Below, piece by piece: positions 40,215 to 48,599 of a DNA stretch of 64,000 nucleotides. Below the pieces are notes generated by a model that was given only the letters and a program-made list of their open reading frames with translations, was not told the origin of the DNA and made no database searches. Origin of the DNA: Pseudomonadota bacterium (GTDB lineage: Bacteria; Myxococcota_A; UBA796; UBA9615). Made by a program: the position numbers and the translations under genes. The stretch's first letter is position 1. The number at the start of each line of letters is the position of its first letter. Where the stretch lies: contig JAAESI010000245.1 of NCBI GenBank assembly GCA_024229515.1, positions 33,719 through 97,718 of the forward strand, given 5' to 3'.

Positions 40215-41758
40215 TCTACGACGCCTCCACGCTGCCCCTTCCGCTCCAGCTCGACGCGGACGTGTGCGTGATCGGCTCCGGCGCCGGGGGGAGCGCGGCG
40301 GCCCTCGTCGCGGCGGAGGCGGGCAAGTCGGTGGTCCTGCTCGAGGCGGGCGGCCTGATCACCCCCGCGGCCATGACGCAGCGGGAAGAGCAGATGCTCC
40401 CCGAGTTGCTGTGGGAAGCCGGCGGCCGTACCAACGCGGCCAAGTCGGTCAAGATCCACCAGGGCCGCTCCGTCGGCGGCTCGACCATGCACAACATCAA
40501 CCTGTGCGGACGCATCCCGGACCCCATCCTCCGGTGGTGGGAGCGGACCCGCGGGATGAGCCACCTCCCGGCGGAGCGATGGTCGGCGTTGTACGACGAG
40601 GTCGAGGCGCTGCTGCAGGTCTCCGATGTGTCGGCCACGCGCCGCAACCGCCACAACCAGCTGCTGCTGGACGGCTGCCAGGGACTCGGCTGGGCCGCCG
40701 GGCCGCTCAAGCACAACCGCAGCGGCTGCGCGGGCAGCGGCTACTGCCTGCTGGGCTGCGTGTACGACGCCAAGAACAACGCGGTCAAGGTGCTGCTCCC
40801 CCGCATCGTGGCCGCCGGCGGGGAGGTCATCTCCAACTGCCAGGCCGTCGTCGTCGAACACCGCGGCGGCGAGGTCACCGGCGTCGAGGCGTCCGCGATG
40901 GACCCGGTGACCCACCGGCCCCTCGGCCGCGTCCACGTCCGCGCCCGCACCGTCTGCGTGGCCGCCTCCGCCACCGCCACCCCGGCGATCCTGCTGCGGT
41001 CCTCGGTCCCGGACCCCTCGGGCACGACCGGCAAGTCCCTGCGGATCCACCCCGCGCTGCTGGCGGCGGGGGAGTTCGACGAGCCCGTTCGCGCCTGGGA
41101 GGGGATCCCCCAGTCCATCGACTGCACCGAGTTCCTCGACTTCGACCGAGCCCACCCCGCCGACGGCGAGCCGACCGACGAACCCGGCGCGCGCACCTGG
41201 ATCGTGCCCGCCTTCGCTCACCCCGTCGGCACCGCCACGATGCTGCCGGGCCTGGGGACGGACCACCGGGAGTTCATGGCCCGCTACGAACGGCTCGCCG
41301 TGTTCACCGGCATGGTCCACGACCTCACCGCCGGGAGGGTGAAGCCGCAGGGCGACTTCGGCCTGTCCATCGACTACTGGCCCGAAGAGCGCGACCGCCG
41401 CGAGCTCACCTTCGCCATGAAGGCCTGTGCTCAGCTGATGTTCGCCGCGGGGGCCCGGACGGTGTTCGTTCCGACGGACCCGGTGAGCGCGTTCGGCCCC
41501 AGTGACTCACTGGCGGGACTCGACGCCTTCGAGCTGACCCCGGGATCGATGGGCATCACGGCGGTGCATCCGATGGGGTCGGTGCCGATGGGCGACGATC
41601 CGACCACCGCCGCGGTGGGGTCCGACGGCAAGCACCACCACCTCGCGGGGCTGTGGATCGCGGACGGGTCGCTGTTCCCGTCGTCGATCGGGGTGCCTCC
41701 GCAGATCTCGATCTACTCGATGGGCCTGCACGTCGGCCGAGCGATGGCGGCCGGCTAG
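40211..41758 (+). CDS. GMC-family FAD-dependent oxidoreductase, large subunit
   Basis: 515 residues from ATG 40211, overlapping the upstream stop (ATGA). FAD-binding start DVCVIGSGAGGSAAALVAAEAGKSVVLLEAGG, the GRSVGGSTMHN GMC signature, RSGCAGSGYCLLGCVYDAKNNA, and C-terminal GITAVHPMGSVPMG followed by GLWIADGSLFPSSIGVPPQ. This set fits long-chain alcohol/sterol/gluconate-type oxidoreductases with a separate small subunit, which here is fused to the upstream protein. Substrate unknown. It converges with the beta-lactamase-like gene through a shared CTAG. Probably controlled by box G. Confidence 0.85.
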   Translation: MIYDASTLPLPLQLDADVCVIGSGAGGSAAALVAAEAGKSVVLLEAGGLITPAAMTQREEQMLPELLWEAGGRTNAAKSVKIHQGRSVGGSTMHNINLCGRIPDPILRWWERTRGMSHLPAERWSALYDEVEALLQVSDVSATRRNRHNQLLLDGCQGLGWAAGPLKHNRSGCAGSGYCLLGCVYDAKNNAVKVLLPRIVAAGGEVISNCQAVVVEHRGGEVTGVEASAMDPVTHRPLGRVHVRARTVCVAASATATPAILLRSSVPDPSGTTGKSLRIHPALLAAGEFDEPVRAWEGIPQSIDCTEFLDFDRAHPADGEPTDEPGARTWIVPAFAHPVGTATMLPGLGTDHREFMARYERLAVFTGMVHDLTAGRVKPQGDFGLSIDYWPEERDRRELTFAMKACAQLMFAAGARTVFVPTDPVSAFGPSDSLAGLDAFELTPGSMGITAVHPMGSVPMGDDPTTAAVGSDGKHHHLAGLWIADGSLFPSSIGVPPQISIYSMGLHVGRAMAAG

Positions 41759-43467
41759 AGGTCTCCCGGCCGCTGCCAGAAGTGGCCGAGGATGCCGAAC
41801 GGCGCCGTCTCCGCGTGCTGGGGGAGCACGCTGGAGAACTCGGTGAGGATCACGAACGGAACCGTCGCGTCGCTCGGGGCGCCGGCGGCCCAGGCGTTGA
41901 TGTTCTCCTGCGCACCCCAGCTCTCGGGCACGTGGTCGATGGGCACCAGCTGAAGCTCGAGCAACTCGAACTGCAGGATCTCGTGCCACGCCTCGAACCC
42001 CGGCCATCCCTCGCAGGAGGAGGAGCCCCAGGACTCCAGGCCGAGCGAGCCGGTGATGTCGTATTGGCGGTCGACGGGGTTGTAGGTGCCGTCCGCGGTC
42101 ACCTCGCAGTCGACCGCGCCGACCGCCTCGCCGGAGCTGAAGTCCGCCGACGTCACCGTCACGTGCCCCACCGTGCCGCCGTCGTTGTCGAAGTCCCACC
42201 ACCCCGTGATCTGCACCCCGGTGTGGTCGGGCGACGCCGGGTCGCAGATGTGGTCGAAGATCGGCTGACCGTGCAGCCGCATCTGCCCCCCCGGCTCGGG
42301 AAGGGGCTCGAAGTCATCGTCGTCGTCATCGCCCGAGGGGGCTGCGTACTGATCCACGACGGCCCACACCTCGTTGGCGATCCACCGCGAGTAGTTCGAA
42401 CCCTGCGACTGGGTCCAGGCGTTGGCGATCACCACCACGGTGATGTCGAGATCCTCGCGGTACCCCAGCCACGCGGTGTAGCCGTCGACCTCTCCGATGT
42501 TGCCGACCTGGACGATTCCGCCGGGCCCGCCCTGGGAGGTCGCCATGACGCCGAGCCCCCAGCCCGCGCCGTTGTCGACGCTGAACGGATGCCCGTACAT
42601 CTCCCAACGCTGCTCCGCCGACAGCAGATCGCCGCCGAACAACTCCGAGCCGAACCGCGCCAGATCCGATGCCTTGCTGACCAGGTTCCCCGCCGCCCCG
42701 TAGGCCGACGGATCGTTCGTGTCGGTCACGTCCTCGCCGTTGATGAAGCCCGGCGCGACGGGGCCCCAGCCGTCCCCGACCGCGGGAAAACGGGTATTGT
42801 TCAGCTGCAGCGGGCTCAGCAGCCGGTCCTGCAGCTCCGCCTCCCACGCCTGCCCCGCCGCCTCTTGAAGGGCCAGTGAAGCGACGACGTAGTTGCTGTG
42901 CGTCCACTCGAAGTCCGACCCCGGGCCGAAGTTCGCATCGAACTGGGACGCCAACGCGGCCAGCTCCTCGGGCTGCCACGTCCCGGTCCAGGCGAAGTCG
43001 GAGTGGCCCACGTAGTCCGGCACCCCGGAGTTGTGGTTGAGCAGCTGGCTGATCGTGGGGGCCTCGCCCCAGGACAGCCCCGGCACCCAGAGGTCGACCA
43101 CGTTGGCCAGCGGGATCACGCCCTCCTCCTCCATCTGGAGCAGGGCCGTCGCGACGAACATCTGGCCGATCCCGCCCACCTTCAGTCGGTCATCGACGGT
43201 CAGGGAGCCCGACGCCCCCGTCCAGACCTCGCGACCGGGGGTCTGCACGGCGATCTGGATCCCGGGGGGCGCGTAGTCCTCCTGCACGATCGTCAGCACG
43301 TCGTCCAAGGCCGCCGCGAAGTCCTCGTCGATCGGGGGGCCGGCGGGGGTCGGATCTTCGATCGAGTCGTCGTCGTCGCCCACGGCGTCGTCGTCGTCGT
43401 CGTCCCCGGGGGGGCAGCCGACGAGGAGGAGAGCGACGCTTCCCAGCAGCAGAGATCTCAGGTCCAT
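41755..43467 (-). CDS. Beta-lactamase-fold lipoprotein lacking the catalytic residues
   Basis: 570 residues from ATG 43467; lipobox LLLVGC and then an Asp-rich linker (PPGDDDDDDAVGDDDDS). Residues ~45-390 follow the class C/esterase beta-lactamase fold (GIQIAVQTPGREVWTGASG, ISQLLNHNSGVPDY, YGAAGNLVSKASDLARFG, WGLGVM, DGYTAWLGYREDL). The nucleophile motif SXXK reads GGIGQMF, and YXN reads HSN, so both catalytic Ser/Lys and Tyr are gone. A second Asp run (SGDDDDDDFEP) separates a C-terminal beta domain with a probable disulphide. It is likely a surface binding protein rather than an enzyme. It lies 16 bp after the GNAT gene at the end of the benzoyl-CoA reductase operon. Confidence 0.8.
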   Translation of the reverse strand: MDLRSLLLGSVALLLVGCPPGDDDDDDAVGDDDDSIEDPTPAGPPIDEDFAAALDDVLTIVQEDYAPPGIQIAVQTPGREVWTGASGSLTVDDRLKVGGIGQMFVATALLQMEEEGVIPLANVVDLWVPGLSWGEAPTISQLLNHNSGVPDYVGHSDFAWTGTWQPEELAALASQFDANFGPGSDFEWTHSNYVVASLALQEAAGQAWEAELQDRLLSPLQLNNTRFPAVGDGWGPVAPGFINGEDVTDTNDPSAYGAAGNLVSKASDLARFGSELFGGDLLSAEQRWEMYGHPFSVDNGAGWGLGVMATSQGGPGGIVQVGNIGEVDGYTAWLGYREDLDITVVVIANAWTQSQGSNYSRWIANEVWAVVDQYAAPSGDDDDDDFEPLPEPGGQMRLHGQPIFDHICDPASPDHTGVQITGWWDFDNDGGTVGHVTVTSADFSSGEAVGAVDCEVTADGTYNPVDRQYDITGSLGLESWGSSSCEGWPGFEAWHEILQFELLELQLVPIDHVPESWGAQENINAWAAGAPSDATVPFVILTEFSSVLPQHAETAPFGILGHFWQRPGDL

Positions 43468-43483
43468 CGCCGGAGAGTAGCCG

Positions 43484-43963
43484 TCAGGCAAGTTCCTTTT
43501 GCAGGCACAACCGGGCAGCCGGCAAGAAACCTGCGTGACGGAAGAAGCCCATGAGCTCCTCCTGGTCCCAGGCCACCTCCGTGCGCAGCGTCTCGATGCC
43601 GAGCGCCCGCAGCTGCATCTCCACCTGGCGGAACAGCGCTGCCGCCACGTGGTGTCCGCGGAAGTCGGGGTGCACGCTGAGCGCGTCGAGCACGGCCGAC
43701 GGGGCCGCGCGCCCGAACTCGCCGTAGTCCACCGCCGCCAGCACGAAGCCGACGACCGAGCCGTCCAGCTCCCCCACCAGAGCGAGTCGAATCCCGCCGT
43801 CCTGCAGCGCCATCTTCAGGCGCCGGAAGAGGTACTGGGTGCGCACGATGCCGCCCGCGGCGGCGTCCACCTTCACGATGGCGTCCAGGTCGTCCTCGGT
43901 CGCCGATCGAACGACCACCTCGTCCGTGAGCAGCGTGCCTGCGTACATGTCGTCGGAGCTCAT
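43484..43963 (-). CDS. GNAT-family acetyltransferase in the benzoyl-CoA reductase operon
   Basis: 159 residues from ATG 43963, overlapping the bcrD stop by 4 bp. GNAT fold: VVVRSATEDDLDAIVKVD opening, VGELDGSVVGFVLAAVD, the acetyl-CoA motif VLDALSVHPDFRGHHVAAALFRQ (motif A, with RGHHVA in place of RGXGXA), and GIETLRTEVAWDQEELMGFFRHAGF. Protein acetylation is known to control aromatic acyl-CoA ligases in Rhodopseudomonas; coupling to bcrD suggests a similar control of this pathway, but this is inference. The target cannot be read from the sequence. Confidence 0.8.
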   Translation of the reverse strand: MSSDDMYAGTLLTDEVVVRSATEDDLDAIVKVDAAAGGIVRTQYLFRRLKMALQDGGIRLALVGELDGSVVGFVLAAVDYGEFGRAAPSAVLDALSVHPDFRGHHVAAALFRQVEMQLRALGIETLRTEVAWDQEELMGFFRHAGFLPAARLCLQKELA

Positions 43964-44796
43964 GAGGCTTCCTTTCGAGCGAGGTAGTCGTGCCGCCAGG
44001 CGCCCCAAAGCGCCGCGCCGATCGCCCCCGCGTAGATCCCTTGTTCGTGGTTGCGGACCTCCACCTGGAGGTTCTTCGCCTTCTTCGCCAGCGCCTCGCG
44101 CAAGGTCGCCAGCAGCCCGACATCCCGCGATTGGCCACCCGTGATGAGCACGACGCCGTCCGCGCCGACCGACCGCAGCAGCTTCGCGAACCGCAGCGAC
44201 ATCGACATGTGGATGCCCTTGAGGATGTCGTTCGTGTCGATACCGCGGCTCACCATGTTGATGACGTCGGTCTCCGCCAACACGGCGCAGATCGAGGAGA
44301 CCATCTCCGGCTCCGTGGCCTGCAGCGATCGCGCCCCGACGTCCTCGGCGGGCACCCCCAGGTACCGGGCGATGTTCTCGACGAACTGCCCGGTGCCGGA
44401 GGCGCACTGACTCGTCATCCGGTACTTCAGCACCTTGCTCCGCGGGTCCATCTTCATGGCCCGTGCGTGCAGGGAGCCCACGTCCAGCACCGCCCGCGCC
44501 GTCGGGTCCAGGTGCAGGGCACCTCGCGCGTGAGTGGTCATTCCGTAGAAGTGGCCGGTGGCCCAGGGCACGTTCTCGCCGTCGCCCGTGGTGGCCACGT
44601 ACGCCACGTCCCCGGCCACCATGCCCGCGTGCTTGAGCGCCAGCTCCCAGGACTCCCGGGTCACCACCGTCGGGTCACGCCGGCGGATGCGCTCCGCCAC
44701 GAGGGCGTGCCTGGTCTCGGCCCCGTCGGGCCCGGTCTCGTAGATGGAGACCTTGATGGCCCCCGATCCGACGTCGATGCCGGCTGCGATGGTCAT
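43960..44796 (-). CDS. bcrD: Benzoyl-CoA reductase subunit D (ATPase)
   Basis: 278 residues; BadG/HgdC-type ASKHA ATPase. Opening AAGIDVGSGAIKVSI is the phosphate-1 motif; VATTGDGENVPWATGHFYGMTTHARGA, AVLDVGSLHARAMK and MTSQCASGTGQFVENIARYLG follow. The Cys in SQCASG is expected to share a bridging 4Fe-4S cluster with BcrA. ETDVINMVSRGI and GVVLITGGQSRD complete the fold. Together with BcrA it hydrolyses two ATP to drive electrons into the BcrBC active site. It starts 3 bp after bcrA. Length and sequence fit the Thauera-type delta subunit. Confidence 0.9.
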   Translation of the reverse strand: MTIAAGIDVGSGAIKVSIYETGPDGAETRHALVAERIRRRDPTVVTRESWELALKHAGMVAGDVAYVATTGDGENVPWATGHFYGMTTHARGALHLDPTARAVLDVGSLHARAMKMDPRSKVLKYRMTSQCASGTGQFVENIARYLGVPAEDVGARSLQATEPEMVSSICAVLAETDVINMVSRGIDTNDILKGIHMSMSLRFAKLLRSVGADGVVLITGGQSRDVGLLATLREALAKKAKNLQVEVRNHEQGIYAGAIGAALWGAWRHDYLARKEAS

Positions 44797-44799
44797 GGT

Positions 44800-46116
44800 C
44801 TAGGCCTCCCCCGCCAGGCGGGTGGCGAACTCGGCGGCCCCGAGGGCGCCGGTGTAGATGCTGGACGGGTCGATGTTGATCTCGATCTCGTCGCCGTAGT
44901 TCTCCCGCACGAGCATCTTCAGCGCCTGCACCGCCGCGGGGTTCCGCGCCACGCCGCCGGTCCAGGTGAACTGGTTGTCGATGCCGCCGCTGCGCGCCAC
45001 GAGCGACATCGCCCGCAGCACGATCGCTCGATGCAGTCCCAACAGGATGTCTTCGCGCTTCTCCCCCAGGCTCAGGCGGTCGCGCAGCTCGGCGCCGGCG
45101 AACACCGTGCAGGTGGAGTTGATGCGGACCTCCTTGGTCCCCTCCATCGCCAGCGGCCCGAGCTCGTGCAGCCCGAGGTTCATCTCGTCGGCGATGTAGC
45201 CCAGGTAGCGGCCGCAACCCGCGGCGCAGCGATCGTTCATCTGGAACGACGTCACGATCCCCTGGTCGTCGACCTGGATCGCCTTGGTGTCCTGCCCGCC
45301 GATGTCCAACACCGTGCGGGTGCCGGGGAACATCATGTGCGCCCCCAACCCGTGGCAGAGGATCTCGCTGCGGATCTGCTCCTTGGGGAACGGGAGCCGC
45401 ACCCGGCCGTAGCCGGTGCCGACCTCGCACATCACCTCGATGTCCTGGGCCATCGCCCGCCGCAACGCCGCACTCAGGGGCTCCCGCACCCGGTCCGAGT
45501 CGCCCCGCTTGGACAGCATGCGCTTCAGCGACGCCGCCCCGAGCGCCTCCAGCGACAGGTCGCCGGGAGCATTCTCGACCTTGAGGATCGCCTGGTCGTA
45601 CAGCCCCAGGAGCAGGTCGAAGGGCAGCGTCTCCGGGTCCGCGATCTGCTCGGCCTTGGCCTGGTAGCCGGAGCCCGCCATGTCCCGGAAGAAGTCCGAC
45701 CGGGACTCCGCCAGGGGCGCAAACATGCGCTCGGCGTCCACCTTGAGTTGGTCGAAGATCGTGTCGAGCACCGACCCCAGATCCGTGCGCTCGGCGGCCC
45801 GGCCCGAGTCGGCCGCCACCTCGCACTGCTTCCGGAGCTCATCCAGCTGCGCGTTGTGCTGTTCGTGCCGGAACGCCCGGTCCAACGAGCGGGCCAGCGG
45901 CTCCGCCCGACCGGCGAGCTCATCGTCCTCGCCGATGGCGTCCGCGAGCAGCCGCATGCGCGCCTGGTTCATCGCTTCGGTGCGCGCGACGGCGCAGGCG
46001 ACGTCGTAGTTGCTGCGGGAGTTCGTGATCCCACGGCCGACGGTGCGCCCGTCCTCGTCGCGGATGACCGCCTTGGTCGTGGTCGAGCCCAGGTCGATGC
46101 CGATCACGGTCCTCAT
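44800..46116 (-). CDS. bcrA: Benzoyl-CoA reductase subunit A (ATPase)
   Basis: 438 residues. ASKHA ATPase with the opening VIGIDLGSTTTKAVI, then GRGITNSRSNYDVACAVARTEA typical of BcrA. The second half has TRTVLDIGGQDTKAIQVDDQG, FQMNDRCAAGCGRYLGYIADE (cluster Cys), NSTCTVFAGAELRDRLSLGE and QFTWTGGVARNPAAV. The ~150-residue inserted helical region between the two lobes is the alpha-subunit feature that sets it apart from BcrD. Its ATG overlaps the bcrB stop by 4 bp. Confidence 0.9.
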   Translation of the reverse strand: MRTVIGIDLGSTTTKAVIRDEDGRTVGRGITNSRSNYDVACAVARTEAMNQARMRLLADAIGEDDELAGRAEPLARSLDRAFRHEQHNAQLDELRKQCEVAADSGRAAERTDLGSVLDTIFDQLKVDAERMFAPLAESRSDFFRDMAGSGYQAKAEQIADPETLPFDLLLGLYDQAILKVENAPGDLSLEALGAASLKRMLSKRGDSDRVREPLSAALRRAMAQDIEVMCEVGTGYGRVRLPFPKEQIRSEILCHGLGAHMMFPGTRTVLDIGGQDTKAIQVDDQGIVTSFQMNDRCAAGCGRYLGYIADEMNLGLHELGPLAMEGTKEVRINSTCTVFAGAELRDRLSLGEKREDILLGLHRAIVLRAMSLVARSGGIDNQFTWTGGVARNPAAVQALKMLVRENYGDEIEINIDPSSIYTGALGAAEFATRLAGEA

Positions 46117-47408
46117 GGTGACGCCTCCAGCCCCGCGTTAGCGATGGACTTCGGACGTCCTGAGCGTCGCTGCTCGATCATCTGGAAGTAGCTCTCGAGC
46201 CGGTTCTTGATGTTCGCGGGGCTGAAGTAGCGCGGGTCCACCAGGTCGCTCTCGATGAACGCCCCGGGCACGCCCGTGCGCTTCTCGATCTCGCGCAGGA
46301 TCAGCAGCTGTCCGGCGCTGAAGCTGTTGCACGACTTCACCGAGTTGATGAGGAACCCGCCGGCCTCGTACTCGTTGACGTACTTCTCGATGAGCGAGAT
46401 GCGCGCCGGCAGCGACAGGTTCGTGTAGCAACCGAGGCAGTACTCCGCGAGCGACTCCAGCGGACGCGTGGGGTCGTGCCGGAAGCCGGTGTCGTAGAGG
46501 CCACCGACCTTCGTGTAGGTCGACGCTACGGCCACGGCGCGCTCGTCCGCGAACATCTTCCAGAACTCCCGGAAGTGGGTCCAATTGGGCGTGCCCTCGA
46601 CGACGATGCGGTACCGCTCGTCCTTGAGCTCCCCCTCCGGCGTGATCGGGCCGAGGCCGTCGGCGATGCGCTGCTCCACTTCGGAGCGAAGCGTGCGGTA
46701 GTACTCCACCGCCTCCGGGGTGCCCCGGAACGCCGTGAACAGCGGCCCGATGTAGTAGACGCCGCCGAAGTAGCCGTCGATCGGCGACGGCTTGTGCTTG
46801 GCCGACTCGAGCACCCACACCAGATCATCCTCGGCCTGCGCCGAGCGCCCCAGCAGCTCCTTGAGCCGATCCTCGTCGTACTTCTTGCCGGAGACCTGCT
46901 CCAGCTTCGGGATGACCTCCTCACGCAACTGCTTGACGACGTACTCACGCATGTCGTCGGTGATCTCACCGCGGCTCTGGTACGGCACGTGGAGCATCGC
47001 CACGGGGCAGTCGTACTTCTCGCGAAGCAGCTCGAACCACTTCATGAACGTGAAGCAGCCGGTGTAGCTCAGCAGCAGCAGATCCGGCTTCGGCAGCGCC
47101 TTGCCGGTGGGGCCGATGTTGCCCTGCTCCATCATCCCGAGGTCGCACTTGACGTAGCTGCAGACGTCCTCGCTGTGGCCGGCCTTCTCCGCCGCCGTGA
47201 TGAAGCCGCCCGACTTCTTCCGCATGCCCGACTGCAACGCGTTGATCTCCGGCAGCACCGGCAGCGCATCGAAGCTGAGCATCAACTCCGTGAGGTTGCC
47301 CGGCACGAAGGTGTAGACGACCGGCTTGCCTTCGTCGTTGGCGCGGCTGAGGCGGTCGTAGTGGCCGGAGATCAGCTCCTTCTGGAGCTCCATCGATCGA
47401 TCTTTCAT
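46113..47408 (-). CDS. bcrB: Benzoyl-CoA reductase subunit B
   Basis: 431 residues; HgdB-like fold. The MKDRSMELQKELISGHYDRLSRANDEGKPVVYTFVPGNLTELM opening is split-typical of BcrB (key stretch VVYTFVPGN), followed by CSYVKCDLG with candidate cluster cysteines, LLLSYTGCFTFMKWFELLREKY, VVEGTPNWTHF and AEYCLGCYTNLS, and NSVKSCNSFSAGQ near the end. With BcrC it forms the benzoyl-CoA-binding, dearomatising module. It overlaps bcrC and bcrA by 4 bp each. Confidence 0.9.
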   Translation of the reverse strand: MKDRSMELQKELISGHYDRLSRANDEGKPVVYTFVPGNLTELMLSFDALPVLPEINALQSGMRKKSGGFITAAEKAGHSEDVCSYVKCDLGMMEQGNIGPTGKALPKPDLLLLSYTGCFTFMKWFELLREKYDCPVAMLHVPYQSRGEITDDMREYVVKQLREEVIPKLEQVSGKKYDEDRLKELLGRSAQAEDDLVWVLESAKHKPSPIDGYFGGVYYIGPLFTAFRGTPEAVEYYRTLRSEVEQRIADGLGPITPEGELKDERYRIVVEGTPNWTHFREFWKMFADERAVAVASTYTKVGGLYDTGFRHDPTRPLESLAEYCLGCYTNLSLPARISLIEKYVNEYEAGGFLINSVKSCNSFSAGQLLILREIEKRTGVPGAFIESDLVDPRYFSPANIKNRLESYFQMIEQRRSGRPKSIANAGLEASP

Positions 47409-48592
47409 GACGCTTCGCTCCAGAGTCGGATGGAGTCGCTGAAGGTGCCCGCCTGCTCTCGGATGCCTTGGAACTGGCCCGTGTTCTCGGCGTACTTGAA
47501 GCCGGTCCAGGGGATGCCCTCACGGTCCAGGGCGGCCGTGATCATCGGCCGGTCCAGGAGGCTCGGGTCGCAGAAGGAGGGGGACGCCAGGATCACGCCC
47601 TCGGCTTCACACTCACGCACCTGTCGAACCAGCTCCTCGCCCTTGGGTTCACCGTCGGGGTGGAAGCGGGTCGCACCCTGGGCGGAGTGCTCCAGGAAGG
47701 CCTTGGCGAGCGCGCCGAACGGCTCGTCCTCGTCCGTGATTCGGAGCGGCTCACGGAGCCACCGCTGGCCGAGGCTGAAGTCGTCCTCGACGATGTAGCA
47801 ACCGGCGCGCTCGAGCGTGCGGATGAGCCCCATCGGAGGCTGCTCGCAGAACGCCCCCGCGACGATGACGCGCGGGTTGTCGCGCCGCTTCGCGGTTCGC
47901 TTCGAGGCGGACTCCAGGTACTCGACCATCAGCTCGCTGTGGTCCTCGACGGGCAGGATGAGCCCCGCGCGGATGAGCATGTAGAGCTCCCACGTCGGCA
48001 CCTTCTCGGGCGCCTCCCGCCGCAGGGCGAAGACGTCCTCGGTGATGCCGCGGTGCACGTCGTACACCTCGATGGAGCCGCGCAGCCGCTCCGGCGTCAC
48101 CTCGAGTCCGCCGAGGCCCTCCAGCTCCTTGGCCATCAGCTGCAGGTCGTGGGCGTAGAACCGTCCCCCCAGTCGAGGGCTCAGGTTCTGGGGCACGTCC
48201 AGGTACCAGGCCCACTTGTCGGGGAAGAGCAGCTGCCACATGCCGGACAGGTTCCGGATCACGTCGCAGGTGGACGGGAAGATCATCCCGTCGAGCGCGT
48301 CCAGCTTGCCCCCCAGCCCCATCTCGATGATCGAGCGCGGCAGGTGGCAGATGTAGGACTGGAAGTAGGCATCGCCCCGGATGATCTCCAAGGCGTCGCC
48401 CCCTCCCACGACCCCGACCGGCAGGAAGCCGGCGGCGTGAATCACCTCGCGGGGCACGTACACGGGGAGGAACCCCACGGCCTTGCGCTCGGTGCCGTCG
48501 GACTGGCGCTTCCAGTCGGCAACGGAGGTGTGGTCGAGGTCGTTCACGATCGCTTCACAGCGATCGATCAGGGCAGAAGCGGGGTCGCTCAT
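47405..48592 (-). CDS. bcrC: Benzoyl-CoA reductase subunit C
   Basis: 395 residues; HgdB/BcrC family. Landmarks: AVGFLPVYVPREVIHAAGFLP, the DAYFQSYICHLPRS segment with a cluster Cys, FPSTCDVIRNLSGMW with another, WELYMLIRAGLILPVEDH, VAGAFCEQPPMGLIRTLE, ASPSFCDPSLLDRPM, and the closing FKYAENTGQFQGIREQAGTFSDS. These match Thauera-type gamma subunits better than 2-hydroxyacyl-CoA dehydratases. It lies 7 bp after dch. Confidence 0.9.
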   Translation of the reverse strand: MSDPASALIDRCEAIVNDLDHTSVADWKRQSDGTERKAVGFLPVYVPREVIHAAGFLPVGVVGGGDALEIIRGDAYFQSYICHLPRSIIEMGLGGKLDALDGMIFPSTCDVIRNLSGMWQLLFPDKWAWYLDVPQNLSPRLGGRFYAHDLQLMAKELEGLGGLEVTPERLRGSIEVYDVHRGITEDVFALRREAPEKVPTWELYMLIRAGLILPVEDHSELMVEYLESASKRTAKRRDNPRVIVAGAFCEQPPMGLIRTLERAGCYIVEDDFSLGQRWLREPLRITDEDEPFGALAKAFLEHSAQGATRFHPDGEPKGEELVRQVRECEAEGVILASPSFCDPSLLDRPMITAALDREGIPWTGFKYAENTGQFQGIREQAGTFSDSIRLWSEAS

Positions 48593-48599
48593 CGCATCC

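Noticed and set aside
47405..48592. 2-hydroxyacyl-CoA dehydratase instead of benzoyl-CoA reductase
   Set aside because: The fold is shared, but flanking had and dch genes, the two different ATPase subunits (BcrA and BcrD sizes) and signature segments point to benzoyl-CoA reductase.
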